Source: Roseovarius sp. MMSF_3350 (lineage in GTDB: Bacteria; Pseudomonadota; Alphaproteobacteria; Rhodobacterales; Rhodobacteraceae). From it: DNA of 64,000 bases. Positions 15,751 to 25,472 of this stretch are shown here, piece by piece. The stretch lies in NCBI RefSeq assembly GCF_030733425.1, contig NZ_JASHIZ010000002.1:186001-250000 (forward strand), in the 5' to 3' direction. The position numbers were made by a program, and so were the translations under genes. Position 1 is the stretch's first letter. Every line of letters starts with the position of its first letter. Below the pieces are notes generated by a model that was not told the origin of the DNA, searched no databases, and worked only from the letters and a program-made list of their open reading frames with translations.

Positions 15751-16866
15751 CTAGCGCGTGATCCGGTGATTGCTCAGGCCCCAGTCGGTGTAGAGATCGG
15801 CGATGATGGTGCCGAACTGCGCCTCGGCATTGTCCAGCGCGCTGCGCGTATCGCGGGAGCCGCCGAAGATCACCGCCGGGTCGCCGATGGAAATGTCACC
15901 CAGGCCGGTGACGTCGGCGACGGTGGTGTTCATGGAAATACGGCCCAGGATGGGCGCTTCGTGCCCGCCGATCAGGACCGTGCCGGTGTTGTGACCGGCG
16001 CGGCGGATGCCGTTGGCATAGCCGATGGAGAGGCAGGCCAGGCGGCGGGGCGTGTCCAGAACGCAGGTGCGGTCGTAGCCCACGGTGGCGCCCGCCGGAT
16101 AATCGCCCACGCTGACGACCCGGGTCTTTAGGTTCATCGTGGTCTGAAAGCCCCATTCGGGTTTGAGGATGCCATAGAGCACCGCCCCGCAGCGGTACAT
16201 GTCGGTCCGGGCGGGTTCATCGGAGACGAGAGTGAGCGAGCTGCCGGCATGGATGAGAGTGCTGTCGCGCGAGAGGTTGCCTTGGTGCAGGACCCAGTCG
16301 GCGTGCTGTTGGAAGAGCGCGGTGCTGGCGCGCAGATCGTCCGGCGCATTGCTGGGGAAATGGGTGCAGATGGCGGTGATGCTGTCGCCGAGCCGGTCGA
16401 GGATGGTGCGGCAGGCGGCGCGGCCCTGTTCGGTTTCAATCTCCAGCCCGTCGCGGGACATTCCCATGGCGTTGAGCGACAGGTGGGCGCGGACGGCGGC
16501 GCCGGACGCTCTGAGTGCGGCGAGGTTTTCGGCGGCCTCGACCGTGCCGACCTGCTCCTCCACCCGGTCGGGAAGGGCGGCGCGGGTCTCGGAAGGCGTG
16601 GCGGCGCGCAGGCGGATGAGCTGGCCGGTGTAGCCTGCGTCGCGTACGGCGCGGGCCTCGGTGTTCGAGGTGATGGCGATGCAGTCGATACCGTGGGCGC
16701 GCACCAGCGGGACGACGGTGGCGATACCGTGGCCATAGGCGTCGGCCTTCAGGACAGCGCAGAACCGGCGCCCATTGGGCACGCGGGACAGCGCGATGCG
16801 GATGTTGGCGTCGATCCGGTCGCGATGCACCTCGCACCAGGCGTCGGGGATCGCGGGGTCGGTCAT
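15751..16866 (-). CDS. alanine racemase-like PLP enzyme
   Basis: A 371-residue fold-type III PLP enzyme. The PLP lysine is in CAVLKADAYGHG (about residue 40), and the second catalytic residue is the Tyr in TVGYDRTC (about 262). RMYRCG-like and GRISMNTT segments also match Alr. It is the last gene of a catabolic operon and overlaps the upstream M20 gene by 4 bp. This suggests racemisation of an imported amino acid rather than cell-wall D-alanine supply, although an Alr role cannot be excluded. Confidence 0.85.
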   Translation of the reverse strand: MTDPAIPDAWCEVHRDRIDANIRIALSRVPNGRRFCAVLKADAYGHGIATVVPLVRAHGIDCIAITSNTEARAVRDAGYTGQLIRLRAATPSETRAALPDRVEEQVGTVEAAENLAALRASGAAVRAHLSLNAMGMSRDGLEIETEQGRAACRTILDRLGDSITAICTHFPSNAPDDLRASTALFQQHADWVLHQGNLSRDSTLIHAGSSLTLVSDEPARTDMYRCGAVLYGILKPEWGFQTTMNLKTRVVSVGDYPAGATVGYDRTCVLDTPRRLACLSIGYANGIRRAGHNTGTVLIGGHEAPILGRISMNTTVADVTGLGDISIGDPAVIFGGSRDTRSALDNAEAQFGTIIADLYTDWGLSNHRITR

Positions 16867-18020
16867 GTGTCGGGCAGGCCCAGGATGCGGTCCACGATGC
16901 CGGAGAACTGGTCGATCACGACAGGCAGGAGTGCGTCGGGAAAATCGTAGTCGGGGTTGTGCAGTTGGGGCATGTCCGTGCCCGCGCCGACATAGAGCAT
17001 CGTGGCCTTGGCGCCGTCATCGCCGATGCGCCCGAAATCCTCGGACCAGCGCATGGGGGTGGGCATCTCGGTGATGGCGTGCCCGAGGTCGTGGGCCACG
17101 CGGCGGGCGATGTCGGTGGCGTCGGCATCGTTGACCACGCCGCGAAAGACGTCGTGCCAGTGGATGTCGGTGACAAGGTCGCCACGCGCTTCGGCGACCC
17201 TTTGCAAGGCGGTGTCTACAAGCGCGTCCATGCCGTCATTGGTCATGGTGCGCAGGGTGACGCGCAGCTCGCCATCGGCGGGGGCGATGCCGAAGGCGGG
17301 CTCTCCAAGGTTGGCATGGGTCAGGGTGGCAAGGGTGAAATCGGTGTCGGCGATGGTGCCGCGGCTGAGCGCGGGCAGGGCGGTCATCAGGCTCGCCATG
17401 GCCGGACCGGGCGAGAGGCCGTCCTCGGGCGCGGCGGCGTGAGAGCTTTTGCCGGTCAGCAGGATCTGCATCCCGCGCGAGGCGCAGTTGGCGGGGCCGG
17501 AGCGCAGGCCGATCTCGCCCAGCGGGCGGCCCGGCACGTTGTGGTAGGCGAAGGCGTAGTCGGGGCGAATTTCCGGCCATTGCGGATCGTCGATGACGGC
17601 TTGAGCGCCTGCGCCGGTTTCCTCGGCCGGCTGGAAGAGCAGGACGACGCGGCCCTTGGCAGGCCGGGTGGCGAAGCGCATGGCGACGCCCAGCAGGGTG
17701 GCCATGTGGCCGTCATGGCCGCAGAGGTGGCCCTTGCCGTCGATCTGCGAGGCGTGCGGGATGTCGTTGATCTCACGGATGGGCAACCCGTCGAGTTCGC
17801 AGCGCAAAAGCACGGTGGGGCCGGGGGCGTGGCCGGTGAATTCGGCGGCGACGCCGTGTCCGCCGAGGCCCTGCCAGATGCGGTCGGCCCCGAGGGCGAC
17901 GAGTTCGCGCGTGATGCGTTTTGCCGTCTCGACCTCGTCGCCCGACACCTCGGGCTGGCGGTGCAGGTCGTGGCGCAGGGCCGTGAGGTAGGCAATGTGG
18001 TTCGAAGGCAGCGTGGTCAT
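16863..18020 (-). CDS. M20 family amidohydrolase (M20D type)
   Basis: A 385-residue zinc-dependent amidohydrolase. It contains GHLCGHDGHMATLLG (about residue 105) and QPAEETGAGA (about 140), the metal-binding and catalytic segments of M20D aminoacylase / hippurate-hydrolase-type enzymes. The ATG at 18020 is the start; the frame stays open upstream but only as an antisense-like shadow of the thiolase gene. It probably removes an N-acyl or amide group from the imported substrate. It overlaps the racemase gene by 4 bp. Confidence 0.87.
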   Translation of the reverse strand: MTTLPSNHIAYLTALRHDLHRQPEVSGDEVETAKRITRELVALGADRIWQGLGGHGVAAEFTGHAPGPTVLLRCELDGLPIREINDIPHASQIDGKGHLCGHDGHMATLLGVAMRFATRPAKGRVVLLFQPAEETGAGAQAVIDDPQWPEIRPDYAFAYHNVPGRPLGEIGLRSGPANCASRGMQILLTGKSSHAAAPEDGLSPGPAMASLMTALPALSRGTIADTDFTLATLTHANLGEPAFGIAPADGELRVTLRTMTNDGMDALVDTALQRVAEARGDLVTDIHWHDVFRGVVNDADATDIARRVAHDLGHAITEMPTPMRWSEDFGRIGDDGAKATMLYVGAGTDMPQLHNPDYDFPDALLPVVIDQFSGIVDRILGLPDT

Positions 18021-18027
18021 GGGATCC

Positions 18028-19203
18028 TCAGAAAATTTCGAGGAGCCCGGCGGCGCCCTGGCCGCCGCCGACGCACATCGAGACGACGCCCCACTTGGCG
18101 CCGCGTCGGCGGCCTTCGAGCAGGATATGGCCGGCCATGCGCGCGCCGGACATGCCGTAGGGGTGGCCGATGGAGATGGCGCCGCCGTTGACGTTGAGCT
18201 TGTCGTCCGGGATGCCCAGCGTGTCGCGGCAATGGAGGAGTTGGGCGGCAAAGGCCTCGTTGATTTCCCAGAGGTCGATGTCGTCTTGGGAGAGGCCCGC
18301 GCGGTCGAGCAGCCGGGGGATGGCGTGGACGGGGCCGATGCCCATCTCCTGCGGTGCGACACCGGCCACGGCGAAGCCGCGCAGGGAACCGAGGGGGGTG
18401 AGGTTGCGGCGGACGGCCTCGGCTTCGGACATGACGACGAGGGCGGCGGCGCCGTCGGAGAGCTGGCTGGCATTGCCGGCGGTGACGGTTTTGCCCTCGC
18501 CCCGCACGGGCTGGAGGCCTGCGAGCCCCTCGGCGGTGGTGCCGGGGCGGTTGCATTCGTCCTGTTCGATACGGATGGGCTCCTCGTGTGTTTCCTTGGT
18601 GGTCTTGTCGGTGACCAGTTTGGTGGTCTCGACGGGGATGATCTCGTCGCCGAAGAGGCCGGCCTTTTGCGCGCGAGCTGTGCGCTGCTGGCTTTGCAGG
18701 GCGTAGGCGTCTTGTGCGTCACGTGTGACGCCGTAGCGGGCGGCGACGACCTCGGCCGTATCCAGCATGGCCATGTAGTAGCTGTCGGGCACCGATGGGT
18801 CGCGGTAACGGTGGGCGTTCCAGTGGTCGTTCTGGACGAGCGAGATGCTGTCGAGGCCACCGGCGAGGGCCACGTCCACGCCCTCGGCCCGGACCATGTT
18901 CGAGGCGATGGCGAGCGCGTTGAGGCCCGAGGCGCATTGGCGGTCGATGGTGGCGCCCGCGACGCTGTCGGGCAGATGTGCGGCCTGCGCGATGTGGCGG
19001 GCCACGTTGACGCCGGAGGTGCCCTGGGTGAGGGCGGAGCCGAAGATGGCGTCCTCGATTTCGGCTCCTTCAAGCCCGGCGCGGGTGAGCGCGGCGCGGA
19101 CGGCGGGCGCGGCGAGGCTGGGGGCCGTAAGGTTGTTGAAGGCGCCGCGATAGGCCTTGCCGATGGGCGTGCGGGCGGTGGAGACGATAACGGCGTCGCG
19201 CAT
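18028..19203 (-). CDS. thiolase family acetyl-CoA acyltransferase
   Basis: A 391-residue thiolase. The acylated Cys is in [11 protein letters not shown] (about 88), the catalytic His in [12 protein letters not shown] (about 346), and the second Cys in [13 protein letters not shown] (about 377). It cleaves a 3-oxoacyl-CoA with CoA to acetyl-CoA and a shorter acyl-CoA. Next to a 3-oxoacid-type CoA-transferase and an aminotransferase it fits the last step of a catabolic route. Confidence 0.9.
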   Translation of the reverse strand: MRDAVIVSTARTPIGKAYRGAFNNLTAPSLAAPAVRAALTRAGLEGAEIEDAIFGSALTQGTSGVNVARHIAQAAHLPDSVAGATIDRQCASGLNALAIASNMVRAEGVDVALAGGLDSISLVQNDHWNAHRYRDPSVPDSYYMAMLDTAEVVAARYGVTRDAQDAYALQSQQRTARAQKAGLFGDEIIPVETTKLVTDKTTKETHEEPIRIEQDECNRPGTTAEGLAGLQPVRGEGKTVTAGNASQLSDGAAALVVMSEAEAVRRNLTPLGSLRGFAVAGVAPQEMGIGPVHAIPRLLDRAGLSQDDIDLWEINEAFAAQLLHCRDTLGIPDDKLNVNGGAISIGHPYGMSGARMAGHILLEGRRRGAKWGVVSMCVGGGQGAAGLLEIF

Positions 19204-19206
19204 GGG

Positions 19207-20499
19207 TCAGGCCTCCTCGGTGCCGCACCAGTCGGCGATGAAAAGGGCGGTGGTTTGCGTGACGCGGCGGAGGCTTTCGAGCTCGACCCGTTCGTTGAAA
19301 CCGTGGATCGCCTCGGCCCGGGGGCCGTAGACCAGCGCGGGGGTGTCGGCGTAGAGGCCGAAGAAGCGCGCGTCGGTGGTGGCGGTGATGGACTCGCGGG
19401 TGAGGGCGGTGCCGGTGACGCTTTGGTGGGCGGTTTCCAGTGACGCGACGGCGTTGGTGGCGGTCTCGGATTTGTCGCGGGAGAGCGCGTAGCCCTCGGC
19501 GTGGAAGCCGTGATAGACGATCTCGGGCAGGGAGTTGCGCAGGAAGGCGTTTTGCTGCGCGGCGTCGCGGATGATCTGCTCGATTTCCTGTTTGGCCGCG
19601 TCGAGAGACTGGCCCGGGAAAAGCCCCATGCGGACGTCGAAGACGGCCCAGGCGGGGACGGAACTGGTCCAGTCGCCGCCCTGGAACTTGCCGATATTGA
19701 GATTGAGCGCGTGGTCCATGTGGGTGTATTCGGGCGGGCGGTTCTCGGCCTCGTTCCAGCGGTGCTCCATGTCGTGCAGGGCCTGGATCAGGGGGAAGGC
19801 GGCCTCGATGGCGTTGGCGCCGGTGCCGGCATAGGCGACGTGTGTTGGCAGGCCCTTGAGGTGGACCTGGAACCACAGGACGCCGAGCTGTGCGCTGACC
19901 ATTTGTTCGGCGAAGGGTTCGGGGATGAGGGCGGCGTCGGCTTTGTAGCCGCGGGCGAGGCAGGCGAGGGCGCCGTTGCCGGTGCATTCCTCCTCGACCA
20001 CGGACTGGACATGCACGTCCGCTGCGGGGGCGAGGCCGCAGGCGCGGAGGGCGTCGAGGGCGAAGAGGTTGGAGGCTAGGCCCGCCTTCATGTCGCCGCC
20101 GCCGCGACCGTAGAGCCAGCCGTCTTTTACGTGCGGTTCGAAAGGCGGGCTGTCCCACATGTCGAGCGGGCCGGCGGGGACCACGTCGATATGGCCGTTG
20201 AGGATGAGGGAGCGGCCCTTGGCTGTTTTCGAGCGGTGGGTGGCGACGACGTTCACGGCGTCCTCGTAGGGGCCGAGGACGGGGGAGAAGCCGGGCAGGT
20301 GCCGGATGTCGGCGAGGTCGATCTGCCAGCGGTCGATGTCGTAGCCGCGGGTCTTAAGTTCGGTCGCCATGAAGTTCTGCGCCGACTGTTCGTTGCCGCG
20401 GGTCGAGGGGTGGGAGGTCAGTTCGGTCAGGAACGCGACCTGCCGGTCGAAGGCGGCGTCGACGGCGGCGCAGAGGCGGGTTTTGAGATCTTCGGTCAT
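19207..20499 (-). CDS. M20 family ArgE/DapE-type deacylase
   Basis: A 430-residue M20A-type metallohydrolase. Zinc ligands lie in LNGHIDVVPAGP (about 100), in the GRGGGDMKAG segment (about 132) and in VVEEECTGNG (about 165, catalytic Glu). ArgE/DapE relatives cleave N-acyl or N-succinyl amino acids. Two different M20 hydrolases in one operon suggest that the substrate arrives as an N-acylated or peptide-like form. Confidence 0.87.
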   Translation of the reverse strand: MTEDLKTRLCAAVDAAFDRQVAFLTELTSHPSTRGNEQSAQNFMATELKTRGYDIDRWQIDLADIRHLPGFSPVLGPYEDAVNVVATHRSKTAKGRSLILNGHIDVVPAGPLDMWDSPPFEPHVKDGWLYGRGGGDMKAGLASNLFALDALRACGLAPAADVHVQSVVEEECTGNGALACLARGYKADAALIPEPFAEQMVSAQLGVLWFQVHLKGLPTHVAYAGTGANAIEAAFPLIQALHDMEHRWNEAENRPPEYTHMDHALNLNIGKFQGGDWTSSVPAWAVFDVRMGLFPGQSLDAAKQEIEQIIRDAAQQNAFLRNSLPEIVYHGFHAEGYALSRDKSETATNAVASLETAHQSVTGTALTRESITATTDARFFGLYADTPALVYGPRAEAIHGFNERVELESLRRVTQTTALFIADWCGTEEA

Positions 20500-20505
20500 G
20501 GGAGC

Positions 20506-21159
20506 TCAGAAGGTCGGAATTGGTGCGTCGGGGATCGTGAGGGGGGCGTCTGTGGCCTTTGTCACGTCCTCGATACTGGTGCCTGCGGCGTGTTCGACAA
20601 GGGCAAAGCCGGTGGGGGTGACGTCGATCACGGCGAGGTCGGTGAAGATGCGGGCGACGCAGGCGCTGGCCGAGAGGGGCAGGGTGCAGGTTTGCTTCAG
20701 CTTTGGGTTCCCGGCGCGGTCGGTGTGGGTGGTCAGCACGGCGATGCGGCGGGCCTTTTGCGCCAGTTCGATGCCCCCGCCTGCACCGGGGCTGAACTTG
20801 CCGGGGATCTTCCAGTTGGCGAGGTCGCCCGTCTGGCTGACTTCGAAGGCGCCGAGCATGGTGAGGTCCAGCCGGCCGGAGCGGACGACGGCGAAGCTGG
20901 TGGCGCTGTCGAAATAGGCCGAGCCGGGGACGGGCGTGACATAGGCGCCGCCGGCGTCGATCAGGTTGCGGTCGGCGCGCTCGGGCGTGAGGGCGGGGCC
21001 GATGCCGGTCATGCCGTTCTCGGTATGCAGGCAGACGGGAAAATCGGCGGGCAGATGGTTGACCACCTTGGTCGGCAGGCCGATGCCGAGGTTGACGACC
21101 ATGCCCGGGGCAATCTCGCGCGCGGCGCGGGCCACCATGCGATCCCTAGCGTCGGACAA
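20506..21159 (-). CDS. CoA-transferase subunit B
   Basis: A 217-residue beta subunit of a family I 3-oxoacid CoA-transferase. The catalytic Glu is in LHTENGMTGIGP (about residue 47), and GIGLPTKV and GKFSPGAGGG are characteristic. It overlaps the subunit A gene by 14 bp. The enzyme transfers CoA from succinyl-CoA or acetyl-CoA to a 3-oxo acid. Confidence 0.9.
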   Translation of the reverse strand: MSDARDRMVARAAREIAPGMVVNLGIGLPTKVVNHLPADFPVCLHTENGMTGIGPALTPERADRNLIDAGGAYVTPVPGSAYFDSATSFAVVRSGRLDLTMLGAFEVSQTGDLANWKIPGKFSPGAGGGIELAQKARRIAVLTTHTDRAGNPKLKQTCTLPLSASACVARIFTDLAVIDVTPTGFALVEHAAGTSIEDVTKATDAPLTIPDAPIPTF

Positions 21160-21838
21160 CGGCGTAATCCTCGGTTATTTCAGTCAGTTCCGCGACGTGA
21201 TCGACGAAGACTCCGGGGGTGTGGACGGCGTTGGGGTCGAGCGCGCCCAGCGGCACGACGCGCTCGGCCTCGGCGATGACCAGCGGGGCTGCCATGGCCA
21301 TGAGTGGGTTGAAGTTCTGCGCGGTGGCGACATAGGCGAGGTTGCCGAAGGGGTCGGCGGTGTCGGCGTGGATCAGGGCCACGTCGGCGCGCAGGGCAGG
21401 CTCGGCGAGGTAGGGGGTGCCGTGCATCTCGACCACCTGCTTGCCGCGCGCCAGTTCCGTGTCGATGCCGATATCGCTGAGGATCGCGCCGATGCCGGCG
21501 CCACCCGCGCGGATGCGTTCGGCGAGGATTCCTTGCGCGTTGAACTCGACCTCGAGTGCGCCGGAATTCATCAGGCCGATGGCGTGGCTGTTGAGACCCA
21601 GATGCGTGGTGATGAGGCGCTTGACCTGCCCGCTTTGCAGCAGGTGGTCGATGCCCATGCCGGGCTCGTTGGCGTCGTTCTTGATAAGGGTGAGGTCGCA
21701 GGCGCCGTGGGCCACCAGCGCCCGGATCAGCGTCATGGGCGTGCCGGGGACGCCGAAGCCGCCGACCATGACGGTGGCGCCGTCCTTGATGCGGGCGATG
21801 GCGGCCTCGATGGCACAGCGCTTGTCGGGGAGCCTCAT
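21146..21838 (-). CDS. CoA-transferase subunit A
   Basis: A 230-residue alpha subunit of a family I CoA-transferase. It shows the glycine-rich TVMVGGFGVPGTP near the N terminus (about residue 20) and the EVEFNAQGILAERIRAGGAG segment. It pairs with subunit B and overlaps the aminotransferase gene by 4 bp. Confidence 0.9.
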   Translation of the reverse strand: MRLPDKRCAIEAAIARIKDGATVMVGGFGVPGTPMTLIRALVAHGACDLTLIKNDANEPGMGIDHLLQSGQVKRLITTHLGLNSHAIGLMNSGALEVEFNAQGILAERIRAGGAGIGAILSDIGIDTELARGKQVVEMHGTPYLAEPALRADVALIHADTADPFGNLAYVATAQNFNPLMAMAAPLVIAEAERVVPLGALDPNAVHTPGVFVDHVAELTEITEDYAVVRR

Positions 21839-23187
21839 GCCGCGCTCTCCACCGGCAGGCCGATCTCTTGCGCGAAGGCGTCGAGGGCATCGCGCAAGAT
21901 CGCCATCATTTCGCTGATTTGGTCCTCGGTGATGATGAGGGGCGGGGCGACGAGGAAATGATCGCCCTTGGTGCCGCCACGGGTGCGGCGGGAATAGAGG
22001 ATGAGGCCACGTTCGTAGGCCAGTTCGACAAGGCGGTCATGGGCGTTGAGCGCGGGGTCGAGCGGTTCCATCGTGGTGCGGTCGGAGACGAATTCGAACG
22101 CGGTGAGCAGCCCCTTGCCGCGCACGTCGCCGATGAACGGGTAGCGGTCCATCAGGGCGCGGAGTTCGGTCATCAGGACGTCGCCCATGCGAGCGGCGTT
22201 GCCGATGAGGTCGTGCGCCTCCATCTCTTTCAGCACGGCGAGGCCGGCGGCGCAGGCCAGCGGGTTGCCGGCATAGGTGAAGCCGTGGGCGAAGCCGCCC
22301 GCATCCAGCACCGGGTCGACAAGGCGGCGGCCGGCAACCATGGCGCCGAGGGGCGCGTAGCCCGCGCCGAACCCCTTGGACATGGCGACGATATCGGGAG
22401 TGATGCCCCAGTGTTCGGCGGCGAGGAAGCGGCCGGTGCGGCCCGCGCCGGTCATGACCTCGTCGTAGATCAGGAGCACGCCGAATTCGTCGCAGATCTC
22501 GCGGATGCGGCCATAATAGCTGTCCGGGGCGACCAGCGCGCCGGTGGAGGCGCCGCCGACGGGTTCCATGATGAAGGCCAGCACGGTGTCGGGGCCCTCG
22601 GCGAGGATCTTGTCGCGCAGGAGGTCTGCGTATCTCAGGCCGCGCGCCTCTTCCGTCAGGTTGTCGCGGTCGAGATAGGTGGTGGGGGCGGCGACCTTGG
22701 GCATTTTGCTCAGCATCGGGGCGAAGGGGTCGCGCAGGGGGGCGTAGCCGGTAAGGTCGAGCGCACCGAAGGTGCAGCCGTGGTAGGAGGGAAAGCGCGA
22801 TATGACCTTGTAGCGGCCGTTATGGCCCTGGGTCAGCGCATACTGGCGGGCGAGTTTCACGGCGCTTTCCACCGCCTCGGACCCGCCGGAGACGAAGAAG
22901 ACGCGGTCGAGGCCGTCGGGCGTCATGGCGACGGTCTTGGCGGCCAGATCCTCGGACGGGTGGGTGCGGAAATGCAGGCGATAGCCGAAAGTGGCCTTGT
23001 CCATCTGGGCCTTCATTTTGGCCAGCACGCGCGGGTTGGAATGGCCGATATTGGACACCATCGCGCCCGACGATCCGTCGATGTAGCGTTTGCCCGCCTC
23101 GTCGATCAGGTAGATCCCCTCGCCGTGGTCGAGGAAGGGTCGCGGGTTGCGCGACTGGTAAAAGAGGTAGGACGTGGTGTCACTCAT
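21835..23187 (-). CDS. class III (omega) aminotransferase
   Basis: A 450-residue PLP aminotransferase of fold type I, class III. It has the phosphate-binding [15 protein letters not shown], the cofactor Asp in [15 protein letters not shown], and the PLP Lys in [16 protein letters not shown]. Such enzymes act on amino groups away from the alpha carbon (beta-, gamma- or omega-amino acids). Next to a 3-oxoacid CoA-transferase and thiolase, a 3-amino acid giving a 3-oxo acid would fit well. It overlaps the ABC ATPase and subunit A genes by 4 bp each. Confidence 0.88.
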   Translation of the reverse strand: MSDTTSYLFYQSRNPRPFLDHGEGIYLIDEAGKRYIDGSSGAMVSNIGHSNPRVLAKMKAQMDKATFGYRLHFRTHPSEDLAAKTVAMTPDGLDRVFFVSGGSEAVESAVKLARQYALTQGHNGRYKVISRFPSYHGCTFGALDLTGYAPLRDPFAPMLSKMPKVAAPTTYLDRDNLTEEARGLRYADLLRDKILAEGPDTVLAFIMEPVGGASTGALVAPDSYYGRIREICDEFGVLLIYDEVMTGAGRTGRFLAAEHWGITPDIVAMSKGFGAGYAPLGAMVAGRRLVDPVLDAGGFAHGFTYAGNPLACAAGLAVLKEMEAHDLIGNAARMGDVLMTELRALMDRYPFIGDVRGKGLLTAFEFVSDRTTMEPLDPALNAHDRLVELAYERGLILYSRRTRGGTKGDHFLVAPPLIITEDQISEMMAILRDALDAFAQEIGLPVESAA

Positions 23188-23954
23188 TTGGCGCCTGCGA
23201 GGTGTTTGCGGAGAAATTCGCGGGTGCGGTCCTTGGTGGGGTTCTTGAAGACGACGCTGGGCGGGCCTTCCTCGACCACCACGCCCTTGTCCATGAAGAG
23301 CACGCGGTCACAGACAGAGGCGGCGAAATCCATCTCGTGGGTTACGATGATCATGGTCATGTGTTCCTCGGCCAGCTTCTTCATGACCTGGTTCACCTCG
23401 TCCACCAGTTCGGGGTCGAGGGCGGAGGTGGCCTCGTCGAACAGCATCAGCTTGGGCTTCATGGCGAGCGCGCGGGCGATGGCGACGCGCTGTTTCTGGC
23501 CGCCGGAAAGTTGCGAGGGGTAATAGTCGATCCGTTCCAGCATCCCGACCTTGTCGAGCTGTTCCTCGGCCAGTGCGTCGGCTTCGGCCTTGGAAAGGCC
23601 CTTGAGCAGCTTCGGCGCCATGGTGACGTTGTCGCGGGCGGTCATGTGGGGGAAGAGATTGAAGTGCTGGAACACCATTCCGATGTCCTGGCGCATCTGG
23701 TTGATGTGTTTCTCATACTGGCGGTAGGGCAGGTCGCGGTTCACCTGCACGCCGTCGAGCCAGATTTCGCCGCCCGTCAGCGCGTCGAGGTCGTTGATTG
23801 CCCGCAATAGCGTGGACTTGCCCGAGCCCGAGGGGCCGATGATCGCCACGATCTGGCCGCGGGCGACGTTGAGGCTGATGTCTTTCAGCACCTCAAGCTT
23901 GCCGAATGATTTCTGGGCGTGCTTGATTTCGACGAAGTGTTCGGTGTCGGTCAT
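23184..23954 (-). CDS. amino acid ABC transporter ATP-binding protein
   Basis: A 256-residue ATPase of the polar amino acid (GlnQ/HisP) class: Walker [10 protein letters not shown], signature LSGGQKQR, Walker [15 protein letters not shown], and H-loop in VTHEMDFA. The ATG at 23954 has AGGAGA upstream. It overlaps the aminotransferase gene, linking import and degradation. Confidence 0.92.
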   Translation of the reverse strand: MTDTEHFVEIKHAQKSFGKLEVLKDISLNVARGQIVAIIGPSGSGKSTLLRAINDLDALTGGEIWLDGVQVNRDLPYRQYEKHINQMRQDIGMVFQHFNLFPHMTARDNVTMAPKLLKGLSKAEADALAEEQLDKVGMLERIDYYPSQLSGGQKQRVAIARALAMKPKLMLFDEATSALDPELVDEVNQVMKKLAEEHMTMIIVTHEMDFAASVCDRVLFMDKGVVVEEGPPSVVFKNPTKDRTREFLRKHLAGAK

Positions 23955-23971
23955 GGTCTGTCTCCTGACGA

Positions 23972-24628
23972 TCAGCGCGAGATTGCGATGCGGCGCTCGA
24001 TGCGGCGCTGCACCCATTCCATGCAGAGGTTGATGACGTAGTAGAAGGCGGCGGCGACGAGGTAGAACTCGAACGGGCGATAGGTCGCGCCGATCGCGCG
24101 CTGCGCCGACAGGGTCAGTTCGCTGACGCCGATCACCGACACCAGCGCGCTGTCCTTGAGAAGTGCTATCATGTTGTTGCCGATGGGCGGGATCACGTCA
24201 CGCACGGCCTGCGGGATCACCACCTTACGCAGCGCCTGTCCCCGGCTGAGGCCGACGGTGCGGGCGGCCTCCATCTGGCCCTTGTCGACGGACAGGATGG
24301 CGGTCTGGATCAGTTCGGAATTGTAGACGGCAAAGTGCAGGCCAAGCCCGATGATGCCGGCGACGAAGGCGGGCAGGTCGATGCCGATCTGCACGAGGCC
24401 GAAATAGATCAGGAAGAGTTGCAGGAGCAGCGGCGTGCCCATGAAGACCCATTCGATCAGCCGGAAGGGCTGGCGGATGATCCACGGCGCATAAAGCGCG
24501 ATGACGGCGAAAATGATGCCGCCGAAGAAGCTGACCAGCGCGGCGGCGACGGCGATGAAGATCGTCCACAGGCAACCCAGCAGGATCACGTCGAGATGTT
24601 CCGGAACAACCGTGAAGTCGAGGCCCAT
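23972..24628 (-). CDS. amino acid ABC transporter permease
   Basis: A 218-residue inner-membrane protein with about five helices and the EAA-type loop [20 protein letters not shown] that docks the ATPase. Together with the second permease it forms the channel of a HisMQ/GlnP-type importer. Confidence 0.9.
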   Translation of the reverse strand: MGLDFTVVPEHLDVILLGCLWTIFIAVAAALVSFFGGIIFAVIALYAPWIIRQPFRLIEWVFMGTPLLLQLFLIYFGLVQIGIDLPAFVAGIIGLGLHFAVYNSELIQTAILSVDKGQMEAARTVGLSRGQALRKVVIPQAVRDVIPPIGNNMIALLKDSALVSVIGVSELTLSAQRAIGATYRPFEFYLVAAAFYYVINLCMEWVQRRIERRIAISR

Positions 24629-24646
24629 TGTGGTTTTCCTTTCCGG

Positions 24647-25294
24647 TCAGTTGATCTGGACGCGGCGGTCCAGCCAGGCGACGGCCCGACCGGTGGCGTA
24701 GATGATGATCATGTAGAGAAGGCCCGCGAGCAGGAACATCTCGAACGGTTTGTAGGTGGAGCCGATGTAGCGCTGCGCGGTGTAGGTGAGTTCGACCACC
24801 GAGATCGCGGCGACCAGCGCGGTCGACTTGATCAGCATGTTGAGGTTTACGCCGAGGGGGCGGACCATCAGGCGGGCGGCCTGGGGCAGGATCGCGTTGT
24901 AGAACGTCTGCCACCGGCTGAGGCCCAGGGTGCGGGCGGCCTCGCGCTGGCCCTTGGGGATCGAGATGATCGCGCCGCGGATGGTTTCGGTCATGTAGGC
25001 GCCGACATTGACGCCGAGGCCGATGACGCCCGCCTCGAACGCGTCAAGCTGGATGCCGACCTGGGGCCCGCCGAAATAGAGGATGAACAGCTGGATGAGC
25101 GCGGGCGTGCCGCGAAAGACGCTGACATAGGCCGCGCCGAGAAAGCGGAAGACAGCCAGCCGCGACAGGCGCATAGCGGCCCCGAGCGCGCCGCAGGTCA
25201 GGCCAAGGATGGCCGTCAGGACCGAGAGCTGGATCGTCACCCAGGCGGCCTGAAGGAAGAAGGGATAGACCCTTTGCATCAACTCTATATCCAT
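24647..25294 (-). CDS. amino acid ABC transporter permease
   Basis: A 215-residue permease of the same family as its neighbour, with FRGTPALIQLFILYF and the EAA loop EAARTLGLSRWQTFYNAILP. It follows the binding-protein gene after a 178-bp spacer that contains a strong hairpin. Confidence 0.9.
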   Translation of the reverse strand: MDIELMQRVYPFFLQAAWVTIQLSVLTAILGLTCGALGAAMRLSRLAVFRFLGAAYVSVFRGTPALIQLFILYFGGPQVGIQLDAFEAGVIGLGVNVGAYMTETIRGAIISIPKGQREAARTLGLSRWQTFYNAILPQAARLMVRPLGVNLNMLIKSTALVAAISVVELTYTAQRYIGSTYKPFEMFLLAGLLYMIIIYATGRAVAWLDRRVQIN

Positions 25295-25437
25295 GGCGTG
25301 TCCTTCTGGCAGGTCGCGGGGCCGGGGCGTGGCGAAGACAGTCCGGCGAAGTCGGGAGCGTGGCTGAACAGGTCAGGGGCAAGGCGCACCGCGCCAGGGC
25401 CGTCAGCCGGTCCGATCCGGGTCAGGATCCCGGAAGG

Positions 25438-25464
25438 CCCCGCCGACCTGTAATGGCGGCGGGG
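25438..25464 (-). terminator. intercistronic hairpin after the binding-protein gene
   Basis: Perfect 8-bp stem CCCCGCCG / CGGCGGGG with an 11-nt loop, lying 9 nt after the binding-protein stop on the minus strand and without a good T-run. Such hairpins often protect the binding-protein mRNA and reduce downstream transcription. Confidence 0.5.
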
Positions 25465-25472
25465 CGAAAAGC

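Noticed and set aside
16863..19073. One 736-residue leftward frame covering the M20 gene and most of the thiolase region
   Set aside because: Only the last 385 residues look like a protein (M20D). The rest is low-complexity Pro/Ser/Arg sequence, an out-of-frame shadow of the thiolase gene.
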